DNA of 64,000 nucleotides, from assembly GCF_003971065.1 (NCBI RefSeq), contig NZ_RYDV01000001.1:620001-684000 (forward strand). The letters run 5' to 3'. The stretch comes from Candidimonas sp. SYP-B2681 (lineage in GTDB: Bacteria > Pseudomonadota > Gammaproteobacteria > Burkholderiales > Burkholderiaceae_B). Positions 30,004 through 38,888 of the stretch are shown in pieces; the first letter of the stretch is position 1, and every line of letters starts with the position of its first letter. The position numbers and the translations under genes were made by a program. The notes beneath the pieces are model-generated. The model saw only the letters and a list, made by a program, of their open reading frames with translations, was not told the DNA's origin and did no database searches.

Positions 30004-30212
30004 AACGCATCCTTGGAATGGTAGTTTTTTTAGTACAGACGTCCAGACTAAACAGATAGGTATAAAAACTGAACGAATAGTTAGCTCATTGTTAATAAGC
30101 TGACGGCATAATGTTTTTTTGTCCTCAGGCAATAGAAGTTCCTTATTCGAACCGGCACATCCTTGCAAAGTCCAGGTCAGGAGTATAAAATGTCCATAAC
30201 CGGAGAAACAAA

Positions 30213-30650
30213 ATGAGCCTCGCTTATGCCTATCCCCTTAGTCGGTTCGAACCAGCCGCCGTCATTGACCTGAATGACAAGGCCGCAAGAGAGCGCTTGT
30301 CCAAGTCCGCGTTGCAAGGCTTCTTTAAATTGGCTGAGGCCTGGAAGCTGCGTGATGAAGATGCCTGCATTTTGCTTGGCGGCGTTTCAAGTAGCGCTTT
30401 TTATGAATGGAAGAAGAAGCCTGGCCGGGTGCTCGAAGTAGATCGCATCACGCGCATCTCTTATCTACTGGGCATTTACAAAGCTTTGCATATTCTGTAT
30501 GGCGACGAGCTTGCCGATCGCTGGGTCAGCTTGCCGAATCGCAATATTATTTTTAGCGGCAAAACCCCGCTGCGGTATATGCAAGAAGGCGGACTGCTGG
30601 CTATGCAAACGGTGCGCGCCTTGCTCGATGCTCGCCGCGGCGGAATGTAG
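30213..30650 (+). CDS. Xre/MbcA/ParS-type antitoxin of a RES-Xre module
   Basis: A 145-residue protein with an N-terminal Xre-like helix-turn-helix region (about 30-85: [35 protein letters not shown]) and a C-terminal DUF2384 toxin-binding domain with [20 protein letters not shown]. This is the standard two-domain antitoxin partnered with RES-domain NAD+ phosphorylases. It has a GGAG site upstream, and its TAG is followed after one base by the toxin ATG, the usual antitoxin-first coupling. The antitoxin probably represses its own promoter; no clear operator was seen. Confidence 0.92.
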   Translation: MSLAYAYPLSRFEPAAVIDLNDKAARERLSKSALQGFFKLAEAWKLRDEDACILLGGVSSSAFYEWKKKPGRVLEVDRITRISYLLGIYKALHILYGDELADRWVSLPNRNIIFSGKTPLRYMQEGGLLAMQTVRALLDARRGGM

Positions 30651-30651
30651 G

Positions 30652-31356
30652 ATGCGTAGTCCGCCGGTTTCGCTGATTCGTCAACTAGACACCTGCCGCT
30701 TGCTGCCTTCCCGATTTGCCGACCAGGAAGATTCCGTCCTGTCCCCGCTGGCCAACAATCCTGAACACCTTAAAGATTTGTTCGATCTTGATAATGCCAC
30801 TAACCAGCGGCTGGCGGCGGAACGCGGTGCCATGCCCGGCATCGGTATCGATGAACTCGTGTTCGGCGTGCCCAACTTTCGTATGGTGAACGCAGCTTAT
30901 GCCTACCCGCGGCCCGAAGGCAGCCGGTTTAATACAGGCGCTCGAGGAGCCTGGTATTGCTCGTTCGATGTGGAGAGCGCCTTGGCGGAGGTCGTCTTTC
31001 ACAAAATAGTTGAGTATTCCGAGATAGATTTTTTCAATGATACGGTCAACTACCAGGTCCTGATGGCGGATTTCAGCGCAGAATTCCACGACCTTCGTAC
31101 AGCTCCTGGCTTCAAGGCCTGCCTGGATCCGGTCAGCTATGTGGCTTCCCAGCGACTTGCGGTTCAGTTGCTCGAGCGAGGTTCGATGGGTATTGTTTAT
31201 CCCAGCGTTCGACATAAGGGGGGCACTAACCTCGCCTGTTTCCGCCCTGCGCTGGTGGGAAATGTACGCCGAGGCGTCGCCTACACCCTGAGTTGGTCCG
31301 GATCGCCAGAACCAGCGGTGAACCTGGCATCGCCCTTAAAAAAGAAAAAATCATAA
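30652..31356 (+). CDS. RES-domain toxin (NAD+-degrading)
   Basis: A 234-residue RES-family toxin; the ATG at 30652 directly follows the antitoxin stop. The three family residues are identifiable: Arg in RPEGSRFNTG, Glu in SALAEVVFHK and Ser in GIVYPSVRHKGGTNLACF. Characterised relatives (MbcT of Mycobacterium, Res of Pseudomonas and Sinorhizobium) break down intracellular NAD+ by phosphorolysis or hydrolysis and stop growth until the antitoxin neutralises them. The C-terminus ends in a run of lysines. It is intact and probably functional. Confidence 0.92.
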   Translation: MRSPPVSLIRQLDTCRLLPSRFADQEDSVLSPLANNPEHLKDLFDLDNATNQRLAAERGAMPGIGIDELVFGVPNFRMVNAAYAYPRPEGSRFNTGARGAWYCSFDVESALAEVVFHKIVEYSEIDFFNDTVNYQVLMADFSAEFHDLRTAPGFKACLDPVSYVASQRLAVQLLERGSMGIVYPSVRHKGGTNLACFRPALVGNVRRGVAYTLSWSGSPEPAVNLASPLKKKKS

Positions 31357-31377
31357 CTTAATAAGAACGGGGACTTC

Positions 31378-32721
31378 ATGAGCCTTTACACGCAACTTCG
31401 AGCACGCGCCGCCAATAACAGACCTATCAGGGTAGGCCTTATTGGCGCCGGGAAATTCGGGTCTATGTACCTGGCGCAAATACCGCAAACGCCCGGTGTG
31501 CACCTGGTCGGAATTGCCGATCTGTCTCCATCGGCAGCTCGTGTAAATCTGGCTCGCGTCGGGTGGAACCCTGAACAATCGGCGGCTCAATCAGCCCAGG
31601 ACGCCATCCGAACCGGAGCCACCTGGATCACCGACGACTGGCAAGCTTTGGTCAGCGTCGCTGAAATTGACATCATCGTTGAATGTACGGGTAACCCCAT
31701 CGCGGCGGTCGAGCATTGCCTCCAGGCTTTCGCCCATGGCAAGCATGTCGTTAACGTCACGGTCGAAGCCGATGCGTTTTGCGGACCGCTGCTCGGACGC
31801 AAGGCACAGCAGGCCGGAGTTATTTATTCGATGGCCTTCGGCGATCAACCTGCCTTGATTTGCGATCTTGTTGACTGGGCCCGCACCTGCGGCTTTCCGG
31901 TAGTAGCGGCAGGCCGAGGTCATAAGTGGCTACCTCACTTCGTTGAGTCTACCCCGGAAACGGTTTGGGGCTATTACGGCCTCAGCCCTGATCAGGCGGC
32001 TCGAGGCGGGCTTAACCCTAAAATGTTCAATAGCTTTCTTGATGGATCCAAACCATCGATTGAAAGTTGCGCAGTGGCCAATGCAACGGGTTTATCCGTC
32101 CCATCGAATGGCTTGCTGTACCCGCCGGCCAGCGTCGAAGACATTCCCTTCGTGACACGTCCGGTCAGCGAAGGCGGGGTGCTCGAACGTAAGGGCATGG
32201 TAGAAGTTGTGTCCTCGCTGGAAGCGGACGGGCGAAAGATTCCTTACGATATTCGCATGGGCGTATGGGTAACCGTCGAGGCGGAAAGCGACTATATCAA
32301 GAACTGTTTCGAGGAATACAACGCGCATACGGATCCCACCGGGCGTTACTTCACACTTTACAAAAGATGGCATCTTATTGGACTGGAAGTTGGCATGTCG
32401 GTTGCATCAGTGGCTTTACGTGGAGAGGCTACAGGCGTCGCTACCCAATGGTTGGCTGACGTGGTCGCCACCGCGAAGCGGGACTTGTTGCCAGGCGAAA
32501 CCCTGGACGGTGAAGGGGGCTACACCGTATGGGGCAAGTTATTGCCCGCCACAACATCCATAGGGCTTGGCGGTTTACCGTTAGGGCTGGCTCATAACGT
32601 CGCCCTCGTCAGGCCAGTAAAAAAGGGACAAAGCCTCGTTTGGGATGACGTCGCCATCGACAGCTCCACCGCGGCCTACAAGGTGCGTCGCGAAATGGAA
32701 GTCCTGTTCAATAAAGGATAA
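31378..32721 (+). CDS. homoserine-dehydrogenase-like oxidoreductase with C-terminal SAF domain (COG4091 type)
   Basis: A 447-residue protein. The N-terminal Rossmann motif is VGLIGAGKFGSMYLAQI, followed by a GFO/IDH-like catalytic core (IDIIVECTGNPIAAVEHCL, HGKHVVNVTVEADA), and the C-terminal part (about 350-445) matches the SAF/beta-clip end RPVKKGQSLVWDDVAIDSST. Members of this group occur in sugar-acid and tetronate catabolism, where they are paired with kinases or aldolases, but such partners are missing here. It starts 21 bases after the RES toxin. The substrate is unknown. Confidence 0.85.
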   Translation: MSLYTQLRARAANNRPIRVGLIGAGKFGSMYLAQIPQTPGVHLVGIADLSPSAARVNLARVGWNPEQSAAQSAQDAIRTGATWITDDWQALVSVAEIDIIVECTGNPIAAVEHCLQAFAHGKHVVNVTVEADAFCGPLLGRKAQQAGVIYSMAFGDQPALICDLVDWARTCGFPVVAAGRGHKWLPHFVESTPETVWGYYGLSPDQAARGGLNPKMFNSFLDGSKPSIESCAVANATGLSVPSNGLLYPPASVEDIPFVTRPVSEGGVLERKGMVEVVSSLEADGRKIPYDIRMGVWVTVEAESDYIKNCFEEYNAHTDPTGRYFTLYKRWHLIGLEVGMSVASVALRGEATGVATQWLADVVATAKRDLLPGETLDGEGGYTVWGKLLPATTSIGLGGLPLGLAHNVALVRPVKKGQSLVWDDVAIDSSTAAYKVRREMEVLFNKG

Positions 32722-32751
32722 AATTGCAGTTCCCTATTTTTCTGATTACCT

Positions 32752-34860
32752 TTGAAAGTCATCCCACTACTGTTCAAATGGTGTTGCACGCTGATAGTGG
32801 CGTGTAGTCTCGGCACGGCCTGGGGGGGACCTTCAATGGTTCAATGCAACGGCATCAAGGATTTGGTGTTCGTCCCTCATCAGGATGATGATCTTCTTTT
32901 CATGAATCCAGACATATCGTCGTCAATCGATGCCGGCGGCTGTGTGCAGGTTGTATACCTTACGGCCAGCGAGCGGGGCGAAGGCGAGGGTTATATGCTT
33001 GGGCGCGAACGGGGTGTACGCGCGTCCTATGCCTATATGGCTCAAGAGCCCAACATCTGGACCGAAGATTTCCACACCACCGGTTCACGCCGTTTGGCGC
33101 GCTTCACATTAAATGGCAACAAACGAGTTCAACTGCTCAGCATGCGGCTGAAAGATCCTTGGCTAGGTAAGGGCTGGGGCAGTCTCACCCCCTTGAGTCA
33201 GGTTGAATCGGTGCCAGGGAGCTCGGCTGACTCCCTGGGTCCCGCGGTGGAGCACTACACTCGGGTCGAACTTGTGGCGCTCATCAAGCAAATTATTCAA
33301 GAATATCAACCTTCCACCGTCCGCCATATGGATGACAGCATAGCGATTCCGTACGCCGATTTATGCTGGCGCTGTGCCGGTCACGATCATCCCGATCATA
33401 TTGCCAGCGCGCGTTTAGTGCGTGAAGCGATTGCGCTCGAACGGGGGACGTTTGCCGAAGTCGCTTACGTGGACTATCCAAGTCAAGAAAGGGAGACGAA
33501 TCTTTCATCCGAAGAAACCCGGCACAAGACGCAAGCCTTTCGCCACTATGCCTGGAACGATTACCGGTATTGCACTAGTCAAGCTCTTTGCCTGGAACCG
33601 GCCGGAGCTGCGGCGGCGTGGGTAAGCCGTAGCTATTACGTATCACGCAGTGACGTAGCACCTGTTGTCTTGCAAGACATGAAGGGTGGTCTTTCCTTGT
33701 TCGCGGTCGGTGAGTCCAATCGCGCAGCGAACGTCTGGCAAAGCGGCAGCCAAATATGGTCCACTTTGGGCGGGCGTACCGCCGATCCCATTGCTGCGTT
33801 TACACACAGCGACGGGCGCAATGGAATTTTCGCACGAGATCCGACAGGGCTAGCCTGGACCAACACACAGGAGGCGCAAGGGCGGTGGCAAGGCTGGCGT
33901 ATGCTGAAAGGCGCGCGGCTAACCACATTGCCCATTGTTTCCAGGGGTCGCAGCTTGATGGCCATTGCCATGGGAAACGATGGTTTCTTCCATTACTCTG
34001 TTTCGCTGACCAATGCCACCGCTGACTGGACTGCTTGGCGACTGTTGCCGCCGCTACCTGGTGCGCTTGCCGAGGCAGCGATAGTGATCGATAACAACGG
34101 AGCGCCGGCAGTTTTTACCGTGGATTGGCATGGCACCATTTGGGTCAGTACGTTTTCATCCACGAGAAATCGCCCGTTAAATCGATCGATAATGTTGCCC
34201 GCTGTTACGTCAAATCAGCCTATTTCGTCGAACCATGAAGAAGCGGGGTCTTGGAGCCCCTGGCACGCCATACCGACTTCGGGTAGCAGTGGAGGGCTAG
34301 CTGCGATCCTTAATTCCGACGGTCTTATTGAGCTGTTTCTGCGGGATCGTCAGTCCGGCACTATGCACCGTATGGTGCAGTCGACGCCAGGATGCCCTAC
34401 CGGCGGGTGGACGAATCCGACCGATCTCGGAATAAGGTATGTTGGCACGCCAGCGGTCGTGATCAATGAAAAGGCCGGGATCACCATTGCGGCCGCCGGG
34501 CAAGCCAAAGGAACGTTATGGTTAAGGGAAGACGAGAAAACGATAAGAATTTCCCACAATATTGCATCGGCGCCCGCATTGTTGCTGGCTGACGATGCGT
34601 TATATCTCGCCGCCCGGATCGCAAACGCCCGACAGTCTTATCTCGTCAATGTTAGAACAGCAGGGAAGTGGGGTTCTGCAATAGTGGTAAGCCCGCCGCC
34701 ACCGGTCGGCGGCGGCTCTTTCGGGTTGGTACAACACTCGGGAATGGGGCGAATTGAGCCTCTGAAAATTTGGACTGCCGGCAGGAAAACACCCATGGCC
34801 CCGGCAACGCTGGCAATTGAAGCCAGCGCTGGTGAATCAAGCACAGTGCCCCCGCGGTAA
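32752..34860 (+). CDS. secreted PIG-L family deacetylase fused to a propeller-like domain
   Basis: A 702-residue protein. The TTG start at 32752 is preferred because it provides a signal peptide (MKVIPLLFKWCCTLIVACSL, cleavage near AWG); the first ATG in frame lies 28 codons later and would lose it. Residues about 35-290 form a PIG-L/LmbE zinc-deacetylase domain with VPHQDDDLLF (canonical PHPDDE) and the downstream metal histidines in GHDHPDHIASARLV. The remaining 400 residues hold at least five repeats ending in W-x2-W or similar motifs (RWQGWRMLKG, DWTAWRLLPP, SWSPWHAIPT), as in sialidase/fucolectin-type beta-propellers. It is likely a periplasmic or extracellular carbohydrate N-deacetylase with a binding module. 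Confidence 0.8.
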   Translation: MKVIPLLFKWCCTLIVACSLGTAWGGPSMVQCNGIKDLVFVPHQDDDLLFMNPDISSSIDAGGCVQVVYLTASERGEGEGYMLGRERGVRASYAYMAQEPNIWTEDFHTTGSRRLARFTLNGNKRVQLLSMRLKDPWLGKGWGSLTPLSQVESVPGSSADSLGPAVEHYTRVELVALIKQIIQEYQPSTVRHMDDSIAIPYADLCWRCAGHDHPDHIASARLVREAIALERGTFAEVAYVDYPSQERETNLSSEETRHKTQAFRHYAWNDYRYCTSQALCLEPAGAAAAWVSRSYYVSRSDVAPVVLQDMKGGLSLFAVGESNRAANVWQSGSQIWSTLGGRTADPIAAFTHSDGRNGIFARDPTGLAWTNTQEAQGRWQGWRMLKGARLTTLPIVSRGRSLMAIAMGNDGFFHYSVSLTNATADWTAWRLLPPLPGALAEAAIVIDNNGAPAVFTVDWHGTIWVSTFSSTRNRPLNRSIMLPAVTSNQPISSNHEEAGSWSPWHAIPTSGSSGGLAAILNSDGLIELFLRDRQSGTMHRMVQSTPGCPTGGWTNPTDLGIRYVGTPAVVINEKAGITIAAAGQAKGTLWLREDEKTIRISHNIASAPALLLADDALYLAARIANARQSYLVNVRTAGKWGSAIVVSPPPPVGGGSFGLVQHSGMGRIEPLKIWTAGRKTPMAPATLAIEASAGESSTVPPR

Positions 34861-34867
34861 CAGAACA

Positions 34868-35647
34868 TCAGTCCCAATAGCCCCGCTGTCCGTAGAAGTC
34901 GTGAAGCCGCGCTTCATAGGACCGATCCAATGGCATGCTTTCATCGTATTCAGGACTGTTTTTAATCTGCTCGCGCGTCAATTTGGTTTGTACGGTGGAA
35001 TCGGTCCAATCGATACGTTCGATCCACTTGTTTGCGAGTAAAACCTTTTTACCTCCCGGCCACCAGTTATGAGTGTCGACCATCAAGTATCTTATGGCCC
35101 AGTCTTTGTCATCAAAAATAAAATCCTTTACGTGCCCAATCTCGTCGTCAGTACCTAAAATATGGTAGCCGCTGACTGCATCGCTGCTACGCAAATGGCT
35201 GTCGCCGGTTTGCTCGGCCTTATAATTCGCCATTTCCGATACTTCTTCACGCGCAGGAGGTACAGCGCCCGGCTCTGACAAGGGGAATTCCGGATAACCC
35301 ACTGCCCCCCACAGGTAGGGGCCAGACCAATAATTGCTATAGCCGTAATACTGTGAAAATGTACCTTCAAGCTGTCGCGATATCGGCTGATGCGTGTCGA
35401 TATCGGGGCTATTCTTTACTTGATCGCGCGTGAGCGACACAAGAATCAAGCCATCATTTTCGTCAATTTCCGTAACGGAATAGGGCGAAATCAGGACCTG
35501 ACGACTTGAAAGCCATGAGCCTGTTTCGACAACCAGATATCGAATGGCCCACCGCTCGTCATCAAAATACACTTCTTTGACACTGCCCAATTCGCCATCC
35601 GTGGCCTGAAGGGTGTACCCATTCAAACTATCGACTGTACGTAACAT
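34868..35647 (-). CDS. protein with two PRC-barrel domains
   Basis: A 259-residue soluble protein with two PRC-barrel repeats. The first (about 5-80) contains GELGSVKEVYFDDERWAIRY and the second (about 155-235) the matching DEIGHVKDFIFDDKDWAIRY. A linker of about 70 residues rich in Gly, Tyr and Pro separates them. There is no signal or membrane segment. Such proteins are common in proteobacteria and often stress-linked, but their function is not established. It is divergent from copA; the 172 bases between contain the CueR-type promoter of copA. Confidence 0.87.
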   Translation of the reverse strand: MLRTVDSLNGYTLQATDGELGSVKEVYFDDERWAIRYLVVETGSWLSSRQVLISPYSVTEIDENDGLILVSLTRDQVKNSPDIDTHQPISRQLEGTFSQYYGYSNYWSGPYLWGAVGYPEFPLSEPGAVPPAREEVSEMANYKAEQTGDSHLRSSDAVSGYHILGTDDEIGHVKDFIFDDKDWAIRYLMVDTHNWWPGGKKVLLANKWIERIDWTDSTVQTKLTREQIKNSPEYDESMPLDRSYEARLHDFYGQRGYWD

Positions 35648-35741
35648 AAGCCTGCTCCTGTTATTGTGTGTAAGCGCGTATTAGCAGCAAGCGTCATGCC
35701 TAGGCCTCGGGCGTTCTTCTTAACTCTCTCGGCGACATGGC

Positions 35742-35772
35742 TTGACCTTGACATGATGGCAAGCTTTATTGT
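35742..35772 (+). promoter_or_regulatory. CueR-type promoter of copA
   Basis: A -35 box TTGACC (35742-35747) and a -10 box TATTGT (35767-35772) are 19 bases apart, the stretched spacing of MerR-family promoters. Inside lies the dyad ACCTTGACAT-G-ATGGCAAGCT (35745-35765), whose arms match at 8 of 10 positions and begin at the ACC of the -35 box, the same layout as E. coli copA. CueR, encoded at 38467-38862, should activate it when Cu(I) is bound. Confidence 0.82.
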
Positions 35773-35819
35773 GCATATAAGCTGTTGTGCATTGGCTTTA
35801 ATTTCGTAGGAAACTGTTA

Positions 35820-38090
35820 ATGGCCTCTATCTCGTCATCCTTGCCCCCTCGGGTCGATCCTACTACCAGCCTTAATATTGAAGGCATGTCCTGTGCCTCG
35901 TGCGTAGGTCGGGTGGAACGTGCCCTAAAAGCTCTGCCGGGTGTGACGAATGCTAATGTCAATCTGGCGACGCAAAGGGCCGAGCTTACCTTTGTTGGTA
36001 TCCCGGACCAGGCGGCGGCAGTCAGTGCCGTACAAGCCGCAGGCTATAAAGCCACGGTAGTCGACGACGACAACACCGACGAGATCGCCACTCGTAATGA
36101 AGCCGAAATGACTTCATTGAGACAGGCTTTGGTGATGGCACTACTTTCCGCGTTACCGGTCTTCTTATTGGAAATGGGTTCGCATTTGTTCCCTTTTGTA
36201 CACCACTTTATTGCGGGGACAATCGGCATCCGGACGAGCTGGATGCTGCAGTTCATACTGACCACAATGGTTTTAGTATGGCCTGGTAGGGTCTTTTTCG
36301 TAAGCGGCGTGCCTGCTTTGCTGCGCGGTGCCCCCGATATGAATGCTCTGGTAGCACTAGGGGCCGGTGCCGCATATGTCTATTCGGTCGTCGCCACCTT
36401 TGCTCCAGCCCTTTTGCCTGTCGGAACGGTCCATGTGTACTATGAAGCCGCCGCGGTTATTGTGGCCCTTATTTTGTTGGGGCGCTACCTCGAGGCACGG
36501 GCAAAAGGGCGCACCTCCGAGGCCATACAGCGCCTGGTTGGCCTTCAGCCGCAAACTGCGCATGCATTTCGTGATGGACGATTCATCGACATCGAAATTG
36601 CAGATGTCAAAACCGGCGAACTCGTCGAAGTACGTCCTGGCGAGCGTCTGCCGGTCGATGGGCAAGTCGAGCACGGGGTCAGTTTTGTAGACGAATCGAT
36701 GATCAGTGGCGAGCCCGTACCCGTAGAAAAAAAGCAAGGCGACCAAGTCACCGGCGGCACCGTTAATCAAAACGGCGTCCTGGTATTCAAGGCGACTAAA
36801 GTCGGGCGGGATACCGTTTTGGCTCAAATCATACGAATGGTCGAGCAGGCACAAGGGGCGAAGCTGCCGATACAGGCCATGGTTGACCGCATTACCATGT
36901 ATTTTGTGCCAGCGGTCATGGCGGCAGCGGCACTAACCTTTGTTATATGGCTCGTCTTCGGACCTGAACCGAGTCTGACCTTAGCCCTGGTAAATACCGT
37001 AGCGGTACTAATCATTGCCTGCCCCTGCGCTATGGGCCTGGCGACGCCCACCTCCATCATGGTAGGCACCGGCCGCGCAGCACAGATGGGTGTGCTTTTT
37101 CGGCGCGGAGAAGCATTGCAGTTGCTTAAAGACGCCAAGGTCGTGGCGGTTGATAAGACTGGGACGCTTACAGAAGGCAAACCAAAGTTAACTGACCTGT
37201 TTCTGTCTGCAGGATTTACGCGGGCTACCGTGTTGGCCATCGTGGCTTCGGTAGAGGCTAAATCCGAACACCCTATAGCGCAGGCCATTGTCGATGCCGC
37301 GGCAGCAGAGAATCTGGTTCTGACGTCGCCCGAAAACTTCGAATCGATAACGGGTTTCGGCGTGAAGGCAAACCTTGAAGGCAATCGCGTTGAAATTGGA
37401 GCCGACCGCTACATGACCAAGCTCGGCCTCGATGTATCTGGTTTCGCAGCTGCGGCGATTCGCCTGGCCGATGAAGGTAAGACGCCGTTGTATGCCGCTA
37501 TCGGCGGAAAATTAGCGGCAATGCTGGCCGTGTCGGACCCGATCAAGGGATCCACCGCGACAGCCATTCGCGACTTACACGCGCTTGGTTTAAAAGTTGT
37601 CATGATCTCCGGAGACAATCACAGGACTGCGAATGCCATTGCCCGGAAGCTGGGAATCGATGAGGTCATCGCAGAAGTTTTGCCTGCCGAGAAAGTCGAC
37701 GCAGTGCAACGCTTGAAAAAGCAGTACGGAGTGATTGCCTATGTGGGCGACGGCATCAACGACGCTCCGGCGCTCGCTGAGGCGGACGTCGGCATAGCCA
37801 TTGGAACTGGCACCGATATCGCCATTGAAGCGGCAGATGTGGTGTTGATGTCCGGCGACATGGGTGGTGTATCCAAGGCAATTGCCTTATCCCAAGCGAC
37901 GATTACCAATATCAAACAAAATCTGTTTTGGGCATTCGCCTACAACACAGCCTTGATACCGGTGGCTGCGGGCGCACTTTATCCAATCAATGGCACATTG
38001 CTTTCGCCAATGTTTGCCGCCGGCGCAATGGCCTTTTCAAGTGTGTTTGTCTTGGGCAATGCCTTGCGCTTAAGAAAATTCACGCGATGA
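35820..38090 (+). CDS. copA: Cu(I)-exporting P1B-type ATPase
   Basis: A 756-residue copper-exporting ATPase in the inner membrane. It has one N-terminal heavy-metal-binding domain with [13 protein letters not shown] (Cys25 and Cys28), eight predicted membrane segments, the actuator motif ISGEPVPV, the intramembrane [12 protein letters not shown], the phosphorylation motif [11 protein letters not shown], the HP motif (SEHPIAQAI), and [16 protein letters not shown]. The CPC motif assigns it to the Cu(I)/Ag(I) group. It is preceded by a CueR-type promoter and followed by the copper chaperone and cueR, so it is part of a copper-tolerance module. Confidence 0.96.
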   Translation: MASISSSLPPRVDPTTSLNIEGMSCASCVGRVERALKALPGVTNANVNLATQRAELTFVGIPDQAAAVSAVQAAGYKATVVDDDNTDEIATRNEAEMTSLRQALVMALLSALPVFLLEMGSHLFPFVHHFIAGTIGIRTSWMLQFILTTMVLVWPGRVFFVSGVPALLRGAPDMNALVALGAGAAYVYSVVATFAPALLPVGTVHVYYEAAAVIVALILLGRYLEARAKGRTSEAIQRLVGLQPQTAHAFRDGRFIDIEIADVKTGELVEVRPGERLPVDGQVEHGVSFVDESMISGEPVPVEKKQGDQVTGGTVNQNGVLVFKATKVGRDTVLAQIIRMVEQAQGAKLPIQAMVDRITMYFVPAVMAAAALTFVIWLVFGPEPSLTLALVNTVAVLIIACPCAMGLATPTSIMVGTGRAAQMGVLFRRGEALQLLKDAKVVAVDKTGTLTEGKPKLTDLFLSAGFTRATVLAIVASVEAKSEHPIAQAIVDAAAAENLVLTSPENFESITGFGVKANLEGNRVEIGADRYMTKLGLDVSGFAAAAIRLADEGKTPLYAAIGGKLAAMLAVSDPIKGSTATAIRDLHALGLKVVMISGDNHRTANAIARKLGIDEVIAEVLPAEKVDAVQRLKKQYGVIAYVGDGINDAPALAEADVGIAIGTGTDIAIEAADVVLMSGDMGGVSKAIALSQATITNIKQNLFWAFAYNTALIPVAAGALYPINGTLLSPMFAAGAMAFSSVFVLGNALRLRKFTR

Positions 38091-38140
38091 GCCGGTTTAG
38101 CACCCAAGAAATAGCCAGGCGAAGTCGCCAGGTTATTTCG

Positions 38141-38341
38141 TTAACCATTTCTGACGGGTGCATAGCCGGCATCGCGAATCGCGTTTTCAACAGCGTCGGC
38201 GTTGCTTGCCCCCATTACTTGAACCCTATGTGCGGGCAAATCAATTTTTACTTCGGCAGCAGGCGCTACGGCACTAACTGCATTGGTAATGACACCTGCG
38301 CAATGGCCACAGGTCATATCGCTTACTTCAAATTCCAACAT
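38141..38341 (-). CDS. copZ: copper chaperone, heavy-metal-associated domain (CopZ-like)
   Basis: A 66-residue single HMA-domain protein: MLEFEVSDMTCGHCAGVITN with metal ligands Cys11 and Cys14, then the beta-alpha-beta segment ending RDAGYAPVRNG. It should bind Cu(I) in the cytoplasm and hand it to CopA. It lies between copA and cueR on the opposite strand and is divergent from cueR, with a MerR-type promoter in between. Confidence 0.9.
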   Translation of the reverse strand: MLEFEVSDMTCGHCAGVITNAVSAVAPAAEVKIDLPAHRVQVMGASNADAVENAIRDAGYAPVRNG

Positions 38342-38392
38342 CGGTTTCTCCAGTGTATGTGCATCGCTTGCGAGAACTGCGTTCCCAGGAAT

Positions 38393-38423
38393 ACCTTAAA
38401 GGTTCCAATAGTAGCAATGTCAA
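38393..38423 (-). promoter_or_regulatory. MerR-type promoter of the copper chaperone gene
   Basis: On the minus strand TTGACA (38423-38418) and TAAGGT (38398-38393) are exactly 19 bases apart, the long spacing used by MerR-family activators; TAAGGT is also the -10 of the mer promoter. The expected dyad in the spacer is weak here, unlike at copA, so CueR control is likely by position and spacing but not proven by the operator. Confidence 0.65.
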
Positions 38424-38466
38424 GCAATCGCCTTCACACCGTAGCTAACAGTCCAAGGATATCCCA

Positions 38467-38862
38467 ATGAATATCGGTCAAGCCTCAACAGCATCTGGTG
38501 TATCAGCCAAGATGATCCGGTATTACGAAAGCATAGGCCTCATCAAGCCGGCCAAACGAAGCGAATCCGGATACCGGCAGTATTCTGATACGGAAGTACG
38601 ATCACTGCGTTTTATCAAGCGGTCGCGCGATCTGGGATTTTCGCTGGAACGCATCAAAACGTTGATTGGCTTGTGGCAAGACACCACGCGCAAAAGCGGA
38701 GACGTCAAACAGCTGGCGCGCCAGCATATTGACGAACTGAATGAAGACATCTCCAAACTGAAGTCGATACGCGACCAACTACAACATCTCGCCGACTGCT
38801 GCCACGGCGATAACCGTCCCGACTGTCCGATTCTCGACGATCTAGCGAAACCAGGTCGTTGA
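38467..38862 (+). CDS. cueR: copper-responsive MerR-family activator CueR
   Basis: A 131-residue MerR-type regulator. The N-terminal winged helix (MNIGQASTASGVSAKMIRYY, GLIKPAKRSESGYRQYS) is followed by a dimerisation helix and the metal loop CCHGDNRPDCPI. Cys112 and Cys120 are at the same positions as the Cu(I) ligands of E. coli CueR, and Ser77, which distinguishes monovalent-ion sensors, is also present. It should activate copA and the copper chaperone gene from the 19-base-spaced promoters seen here. Confidence 0.95.
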   Translation: MNIGQASTASGVSAKMIRYYESIGLIKPAKRSESGYRQYSDTEVRSLRFIKRSRDLGFSLERIKTLIGLWQDTTRKSGDVKQLARQHIDELNEDISKLKSIRDQLQHLADCCHGDNRPDCPILDDLAKPGR

Positions 38863-38888
38863 TTGCAAGCTTCGGACTGAACTGTTGA

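Noticed and set aside
30652-31356. RES-Xre pair as part of a larger defence island
   Set aside because: The flanking genes are a sulfate transporter operon and a metabolic oxidoreductase, and no restriction, Argonaute or other defence gene is in the window.
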